Both the position numbers and the translations under genes were made by a program. A stretch of DNA of 64,000 nt from Brucella intermedia LMG 3301 (GTDB lineage: Bacteria; Pseudomonadota; Alphaproteobacteria; Rhizobiales; Rhizobiaceae), in NCBI RefSeq assembly GCF_000182645.1, contig NZ_ACQA01000001.1, positions 1 to 64,000 of the forward strand, written 5' to 3'. The notes beneath the pieces were generated by a model, which saw nothing but the letters and a program-made list of their open reading frames with translations, had not been told where the DNA came from and ran no database searches. Positions within the stretch are counted from its first letter, which is position 1, and each line of letters begins with the position of its first letter. This document shows positions 60,101-64,000 of this stretch, one piece after another.

Positions 60101-61897
60101 GCGGCGCGCGGCGTGACGGCAGCCGAACTCAAAAAGCAGGGCATCGCCGCTCTCAATGCCGACGCCAAGGGCACCTCCGCCAATAACCGGCTCAATGTCG
60201 ATGCGCATGTCACCGGAGGCGGCGGCATCGATGTGCGCGCCACTGGCGGCGTGCCGCTTGGAAAAGGCGATCTCGCTCTCGACGTCAATCTCGCCAATCT
60301 TCCGCTGACGGCGCTGAACGGTGCGGTCAAGGGACAGGATCTCGCGGGCAATGTCACCGGCACGGCGCGGGTCACCGGCCCGCTCACCAACCCTGCGGCG
60401 ACCTTCAACCTGCGCGGCACCGGCCTTGCGGCCCGGCCGCTGCGCGAAAACGGACTTGCGCCCCTCACCTTGCAGGCTGCGGGCAGCTATGCGGCCATGG
60501 CCATCGACTTTTCGTCGGTCACCGTCGACGGTCCGCGCGGCCTCAACGTCACCGCCAGCGGCAAGGTGCCGTTCTCGGGGCAGGGGCTTGGCGTCAATGT
60601 CAATGGCAGCGTTCCGCTGGCGCTCGCCAACCGCTTCCTCGCAGATCGCGGCGCACAGGCAAACGGCACGCTAACGCTGACGGCCAGCGTTTCGGGCGGC
60701 TTCAACCGTCCGCAATTGCGCGGTATGTTCTCCACCAATGGCGCGACGTTCATCGATCCCGATACCAATGTCCGCCTCAACAATATCAATGTCATGGGCA
60801 GCATGGATGGCGAAACCATCACGCTGCGCCAGGTCAATGCCGCGCTTGGCAGCGGCGGATCGGTTTCCGCAAGCGGCACGATCTCGACCAACGCCGAAGC
60901 AAACTTCCCGGCCAATATCGAGATCAAGCTCGATCGCGCCCGCTATGCCGACGGCAAGCTGGTCGTGGCGACCGTCAATGGCGGGATTACGATCAATGGG
61001 CCGCTGATGCGCGATCCGCTGATTTCAGGCCGCATCGACGTCGACCGGGCTGAAATCTCCGTGCCGGAAAATCTCGGCGGCGGCGCGGCCTATGTCCCGG
61101 TCCGCCACAAGAACACGCCGAAGAATGTTCAGGTGACGCTCGACCGCGCCCGGGTTGAAACACGCCGCAGCCGGGTGCCGACCCCGACAGCACGCCCGAC
61201 CGTGCCGCGCCTCGACGTTCTCATCAATGCGCCGAACCAGATTTTCGTGCGCGGTCGCGGTCTCGATACGGAACTGGGCGGACGCCTTCGCCTGACCGGG
61301 CCGGTGACCGATATCAAGCCGGTCGGCTCTTTCGACATGATCCGCGGGCGCATCGGCATTCTCGGCCAGCGCATCACCTTCGACGAAGGCCATGTCACGC
61401 TGGTGGGCGATCTCAATCCGCAGCTCAACTTCGTGGCCCGCTCGGAAGGCAATGAAATCACGGCAATCGTGACGGTGACGGGTACGGTCGACAATCTCGA
61501 CATCAAGTTCTCATCCACGCCGGAACTGCCGCAGGACGAAGTGCTGGCGCAGCTGATCTTCAAGCGCTCCATCGGCGAATTGTCGGCGTTCCAGATCGCA
61601 CAGCTTGCCGCTGCCGCAGCCGAACTTGCAGGCGGTTCCAACAACTCGCTGATGAACAAGCTGCGCGCCGGGACAGGTCTCGACGATCTCGACGTGGTGA
61701 CGGATGAGAAGGGCCAGACGGCGGTTCGCGCCGGACGTTATATCCGCGACAACATCTATCTCGGCGTCGAAGCAGGCTCGGGCGGCTCGACCAAGGGCAC
61801 GATCAATCTCGACATCACCCGCAACCTCAAGGCCAAGGGCGCACTGGGTGCGGAAGGCGATTCCAGCGGCGGCATCTTCTACGAAAAAGATTATTGA
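57161..61897 (+). CDS. tamB: TamB, translocation and assembly module inner-membrane protein
   Basis: A very long (1578 residues) periplasm-spanning protein anchored by one N-terminal helix (FLAIIAFVAFAVTAVIFGW). A Gln/Ala-rich stretch is followed by repetitive beta-structure with many variants of LDLKVSEPANG-like strands. The C-terminal DUF490 domain contains GRIGILGQRITFDEGHVTL, IFKRSIGELSAFQIAQLAAA and the end GGIFYEKDY. It starts with TTG overlapping the tamA stop. TamA-TamB moves lipids or proteins to the outer membrane in other bacteria; in this group it is thought to support envelope integrity. Confidence 0.94.
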   Translation: MTRFLAIIAFVAFAVTAVIFGWPEQQKQLQAQAQVPAQAQDQASGQEQAEAPAEEEKSYFLSFVESQLSAPNRRISISGISGVLSSEATVGSITIADREGVWLRIENAKLNWSRTALLVGRLSIQSLAAERIDVIRKPLPDNSLPSPESSSFSLPELPISINLDQLAIARLHFGPDIFGLESEVSANGRLSLADGSLDSSFDIKRLDGPGGTFALRAAYANADQKVDLDLKVSEPANGIVANLLNIDGRPPVDLTLTGAGPLDGLKVDLALDTNGSRTLTGQFTLDRQGQAPDGGRVFSARFNGPIAVLVPPVFRDFFGAETVLSADGFLKDAGGFRLDDLALNSAALKLKASAETGNDRFLNKLHIDASIADEGKGRVLLPVKGAETYIDNAKFQVAFGDRPTNDWTGTLAIAGLRNATISAESIALDMGGVAENLNDPTNRHITFKVNGGVDGISAERAEIAEALGNRIALAVDGAWRAGSPVELAQANISGNGLSLDLKGNIDDFAFNGDIAAKVASLAPFGALADRDLAGSIDVNARGIVRPISGAFQLDLNGTAQNMRTGTQAVDRILDGAVTLGGALGRSAEGFSARDFRIGNELSEITANGSFASDKANFDFGVMLSDLKLLSDQASGRMTVKGSARGDDKLIALALRADAPQGTLAGRKLSEGGLDFNAMLDGNATTGAALSGKLAGSAFLNGQRVDLGTLIDIVNDEKRLTDLVFNAGGAHLSGNVTQNAKGLLTGALKLDAPDISTAAALALAEATGAANADITLDASDGRQNASVTANAKGIKVNGNRITSADIALTARDLFGVPVVDGNAAARDIMVGTFGIDSFDAKANATGSKTDFTANTRLKIGTVASAAGSLEPKDGGFELGLASANVKQGTLSANLAAPATISMKGEEISFGDIIINTGADASAGQVKVNGVVDGRLDLSVALSNLPLALANTFKPELGLGGTVNGTARITGTKEAPNVAFDMAARGVTAAELKKQGIAALNADAKGTSANNRLNVDAHVTGGGGIDVRATGGVPLGKGDLALDVNLANLPLTALNGAVKGQDLAGNVTGTARVTGPLTNPAATFNLRGTGLAARPLRENGLAPLTLQAAGSYAAMAIDFSSVTVDGPRGLNVTASGKVPFSGQGLGVNVNGSVPLALANRFLADRGAQANGTLTLTASVSGGFNRPQLRGMFSTNGATFIDPDTNVRLNNINVMGSMDGETITLRQVNAALGSGGSVSASGTISTNAEANFPANIEIKLDRARYADGKLVVATVNGGITINGPLMRDPLISGRIDVDRAEISVPENLGGGAAYVPVRHKNTPKNVQVTLDRARVETRRSRVPTPTARPTVPRLDVLINAPNQIFVRGRGLDTELGGRLRLTGPVTDIKPVGSFDMIRGRIGILGQRITFDEGHVTLVGDLNPQLNFVARSEGNEITAIVTVTGTVDNLDIKFSSTPELPQDEVLAQLIFKRSIGELSAFQIAQLAAAAAELAGGSNNSLMNKLRAGTGLDDLDVVTDEKGQTAVRAGRYIRDNIYLGVEAGSGGSTKGTINLDITRNLKAKGALGAEGDSSGGIFYEKDY

Positions 61898-62229
61898 TCG
61901 CCGCACACAATGGTTTCATGGGCCGGGTTTTGCGACCCGGCTTTTTGCCATCCGGACACAACTCGAAATAGCGAAAAGGCGCGAAAGCCATAATTTCGCC
62001 ATCAAAAAACCATTTCCAACACACCTTCGCCGTATTTGCCTTGATATTTAAATCGATTGAATAGCGGTGATCGCTGCAATTTAAGCTTTAAACTGCAATT
62101 TTCAGACACGTTTGCGCGAGTTGTTTAACCGTTCTTCAACCATAAGAACGCAAATTGCTGTTCAGTATGGCGGTCGCGTTGCGGCTGTTTTTCAACCGTC
62201 GTTTCATCCCTTGTTTCAGGGTCAGTTGC
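61898..62229. other. Gap between tamB and the L,D-transpeptidase gene
   Basis: About 330 bases without a gene. It contains the tamB terminator and an AT-rich stretch (62040-62135) with a TTAACC half-site near 62128, likely the promoter region of the next gene. Confidence 0.5.
61922..61946 (+). terminator. Terminator of tamB
   Basis: GCCGGGT (61922-61928) pairs with ACCCGGC (61935-61941) around TTTGCG and is followed by TTTTT. Confidence 0.88.
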
Positions 62230-62955
62230 ATGTCGAAGTCGCGTGATGATCTAAGCCGCCGCCATTTCCTTTTCGGCACCGGAGCCATCCTCCTCACCGG
62301 TGCTGCCGGCTGTTCGCAGACGATGGATATGTCGGCCTTCCAGATGAATGTCGACCCGATGTCGACGGGCGGGATCACGCCGATGCGCCCGCAGATCAGC
62401 GTCGACAGGGCCATCACCACGCCGGACGTCATGTATGCGTCGGTGAAGGAAGGGCCCTACGATCTCCCGGCCATTCCTTATGACAAGGTGCCGAAGCAGT
62501 TCCGCCGCCAGATCGTGCCGGACCCGACCGGGCAGGCGCCGGGCACCATTGTTGTCAGCCTCAAGGACCACTATCTCTACTACGTCCTGCCGGGCGGCGA
62601 GGCGCTGCGCTATGGCGTCGGCATCGGCAAGGCCGGTTTCGAGTGGCAGGGCACCGCCAATGTCCAGTACAAGAAGCAATGGCCGCGCTGGACGCCGCCG
62701 CCGGAAATGATCCAGCGCAAGCCGGAACTGGAAAAGTACCGCAATGGACAGGAACCCGGCCCGCAAAACCCGCTCGGCGCCCGCGCGCTCTATATCTATC
62801 AGAACGGCCGCGACACCGGCTATCGCATCCACGGCTCGCCGGAATGGTGGTCGATCGGCCAGTCCATGTCCTCGGGCTGTATCCGCCTGATGAATCAGGA
62901 CATCATCGATCTCTATAATCGCGTGCAGGGCAAGGCGCCGATCATCGTCGGCTAG
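62230..62955 (+). CDS. Tat-exported lipoprotein L,D-transpeptidase (YkuD)
   Basis: Forms 3-3 cross-links in peptidoglycan or attaches proteins to it. The 241-residue protein starts with a twin-arginine signal (SRRHFLFGTGAILLTGAAGC) that ends in a lipobox cysteine, so the enzyme is probably exported folded and lipid-anchored. The YkuD domain has TIVVSLKDHYLYYVLPGGEA and the catalytic histidine and cysteine in IHGSPEWWSIGQSMSSGCIR (about residue 198). The start at 62230 fits the signal; upstream ATGs in frame lack it. The TAG stop starts repeat copy B. Confidence 0.92.
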   Translation: MSKSRDDLSRRHFLFGTGAILLTGAAGCSQTMDMSAFQMNVDPMSTGGITPMRPQISVDRAITTPDVMYASVKEGPYDLPAIPYDKVPKQFRRQIVPDPTGQAPGTIVVSLKDHYLYYVLPGGEALRYGVGIGKAGFEWQGTANVQYKKQWPRWTPPPEMIQRKPELEKYRNGQEPGPQNPLGARALYIYQNGRDTGYRIHGSPEWWSIGQSMSSGCIRLMNQDIIDLYNRVQGKAPIIVG

Positions 62956-63056
62956 AGTGGCTCCTGTTCCAACGCATCGAAGCGGGATAAGAGATCAGTC
63001 CAGTGAACTGATTTCCCCGCATAGACGTTTCACACTTTTACTGGAAATGCTCCAGG
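62953..63056. repeat. Bru-RS-like repeat, copy B (inverted)
   Basis: Reverse complement of most of copy A (8452-8531): ACGCATCGAAGCGGGATAAG, then CAGTCCAGTGAACTGATTTC and CCCGCATAGACG, ending in GGAAATGCTCC. Its left end TAGAGTGGCTCCTGTTCC begins with the stop codon of the L,D-transpeptidase gene. Confidence 0.85.
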
Positions 63057-63098
63057 GCCGGACGTCGCTGGAGTGAAACCGACCGTTTCGGGTCAAAC

Positions 63099-63132
63099 AA
63101 AAAGGCCGCGCCATCTCAGGCGCGGCCTTTTT
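63099..63132. terminator. Bidirectional terminator
   Basis: AAAAAGGCCGCGCC (63099-63112) pairs with GGCGCGGCCTTTTT (63119-63132) around ATCTCA. It separates the L,D-transpeptidase gene and repeat from the minus-strand gene at 63151. Confidence 0.92.
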
Positions 63133-63150
63133 CATTTCAGTTTGAAAAGC

Positions 63151-63366
63151 TTATTCGAAGCGCACCGACTTCGGCATGGCTTCGCCAAGCCTGACGAAAT
63201 GGCGCAGTTCGGCGCGCAGGTTTTCCGCCGAAGCCATATGGATATGGCTCTGCGGCGCGACCTGGTTCTGCACGACCTGGGTGGATACGCCGGGCATGAC
63301 AAACGCTCCTGCGGTCAGGACGAGGGCGGCGGCAATGCCGAGGCGTCGTTCGGTTCTGGCCTGCAT
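63151..63366 (-). CDS. Small exported hypothetical protein
   Basis: A 71-residue protein with a basic N-terminus and a hydrophobic stretch (GIAAALVLTAGAFVMPGVST) that looks like a signal peptide or short membrane anchor. The remaining 40 residues (AENLRAELRHFVRLGEAMPK) are helical and basic. A perfect AAGGAG lies upstream of the ATG and a strong terminator follows the stop, so the gene is well supported. I recognise no family. Confidence 0.72.
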   Translation of the reverse strand: MQARTERRLGIAAALVLTAGAFVMPGVSTQVVQNQVAPQSHIHMASAENLRAELRHFVRLGEAMPKSVRFE

Positions 63367-63464
63367 TTCTATCTCCTTGCGCCGATGGACGGCGGCTTAA
63401 AATATCGAATCACGTTCATTCGCAGACGCTGGGACTTTTCAGTCGGGAGCCCGTCAGGGGCCGT

Positions 63465-63974
63465 TCAGTGAAAAGTCGCGCGCGGCGTAAAATTCAAGGC
63501 GCTGTCGATGGCATGGATCGGTATTGGCAACAAAGTCTGGCCGAAATCAGCCAGCGTGTCGGCAAAATTGCGCGCAGCCCCTGCCACATCGTCGCAGCGG
63601 CGATGACAGGCAATGGCTTCAAGGCAGGTATCGAGCAACAGCGCGTCCTGGTTCTGGATGCCGGAAATCAGCCCCAGCGTCAGGCATTCCTCGCGGCAGA
63701 CATGGTGCGAATCGAAGGGGAAGGCCCGCAACGGACAGCTGGCGCAATGACGCAGAACGCGGATGAAATGCGACAGCTCGCCCACCGCGCGCCTGGCCTC
63801 GCTCGCCCCAAGCACTTCCGAATAGAGGCCCCAGGTCATTTCCCACGGGATGATCGAGCCCGTCTCGAAACCCGCGGTCCAGCGGCGATAGCCTTCCAGC
63901 ACCAGCTTTTCCGGCAGGCGGTCGAAATAGCCTGTGGTGTTGGCGCCGTTCAGTTGGGATATGCGCATATTCAT
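63465..63974 (-). CDS. Cysteine-containing hypothetical protein
   Basis: A 169-residue protein I do not recognise. Near residue 97 it has the Cys/His-rich sequence HCASCPLRAFPFDSHHVCRE (including CxxC), then EC, and later CHRRC. This could bind a metal. GGGAGG lies before ATG 63974. There is no signal peptide or clear membrane helix. It is on the minus strand and may belong to a transcript that begins beyond the window end. Between it and the gene at 63151 there are about 100 unassigned bases. Confidence 0.65.
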   Translation of the reverse strand: MNMRISQLNGANTTGYFDRLPEKLVLEGYRRWTAGFETGSIIPWEMTWGLYSEVLGASEARRAVGELSHFIRVLRHCASCPLRAFPFDSHHVCREECLTLGLISGIQNQDALLLDTCLEAIACHRRCDDVAGAARNFADTLADFGQTLLPIPIHAIDSALNFTPRATFH

Positions 63975-64000
63975 GTCCGCCTCCCGAAGAAGGAGCGGAA

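Noticed and set aside
57128..60208. 1026-codon minus-strand frame opposite tamB
   Set aside because: Antisense to the repetitive TamB region, which explains the long open length.

Overview
The window looks like a piece of chromosome I of Brucella or a very close Brucellaceae relative. This rests on the gene families, the rhizobial-type proteins (class II AroA, AcnX pair, RibN behind an FMN riboswitch, FYDLN acid-domain protein), a canonical CtrA box, a GANTC cluster upstream of dnaA, and several copies of the short palindromic repeats typical of Brucella intergenic DNA. It is mostly ordinary core genome. I see no CRISPR array, insertion sequence, prophage or obvious new multi-gene system. The points worth a second look are regulatory or structural.

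Positions 1-8292 (plus strand) hold rpsT, an 823-base control region with DnaA boxes and GANTC sites, then dnaA, dnaN, recF, and an overlapping run: ThiF/MoeB-like E1 enzyme, GNAT acetyltransferase, and the two aconitase-X subunits. Positions 8593-18061 (minus strand) carry a Yej-type peptide ABC transporter operon with two tandem binding proteins (yejA, yejA, yejB, yejE, yejF) overlapping a GhrA-like hydroxyacid dehydrogenase, followed upstream by a membrane-anchored cytochrome c. Positions 18308-27915 hold kdsB, pheA, a frame-interrupted nudC, a HIT protein, the 4.5S SRP RNA, dnaX-ybaB-recR, an MltB-type transglycosylase and a divergent LysR/YeiH pair. Positions 28137-32047 (minus) hold aroA-cmk and rpsA.

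Positions 32378-35650 contain a FYDLN protein, tRNA-Ala(GGC), an acyltransferase and a riboflavin importer (ribN) under an FMN riboswitch. Positions 35895-44501 form a leucine/isovalerate catabolic block: acetoacetyl-CoA synthetase, isovaleryl-CoA dehydrogenase, both methylcrotonyl-CoA carboxylase subunits, HMG-CoA lyase and a methylglutaconyl-CoA-hydratase-like protein. Together they convert isovaleryl-CoA to acetyl-CoA and acetoacetate and reactivate the acetoacetate. A branched-chain amino-acid binding protein follows.

Positions 45969-49059 hold small or accessory genes: a tyrosine phosphatase whose C-terminus runs into a repeat, a 66-residue protein behind a perfect CtrA box, a Dabb protein and a molybdopterin-binding protein. 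Positions 49669-53784 encode a cytochrome bo-type quinol oxidase (cyoABCD, no cyoE). The last part is devoted to the envelope: an SH3 protein, TamA and TamB, a Tat-exported lipoprotein L,D-transpeptidase and two small unknown minus-strand genes.

Three genes (ghrA-like, molybdopterin-binding and L,D-transpeptidase) end in TAG exactly where a repeat element begins, always at the same end of the element and in the same orientation.
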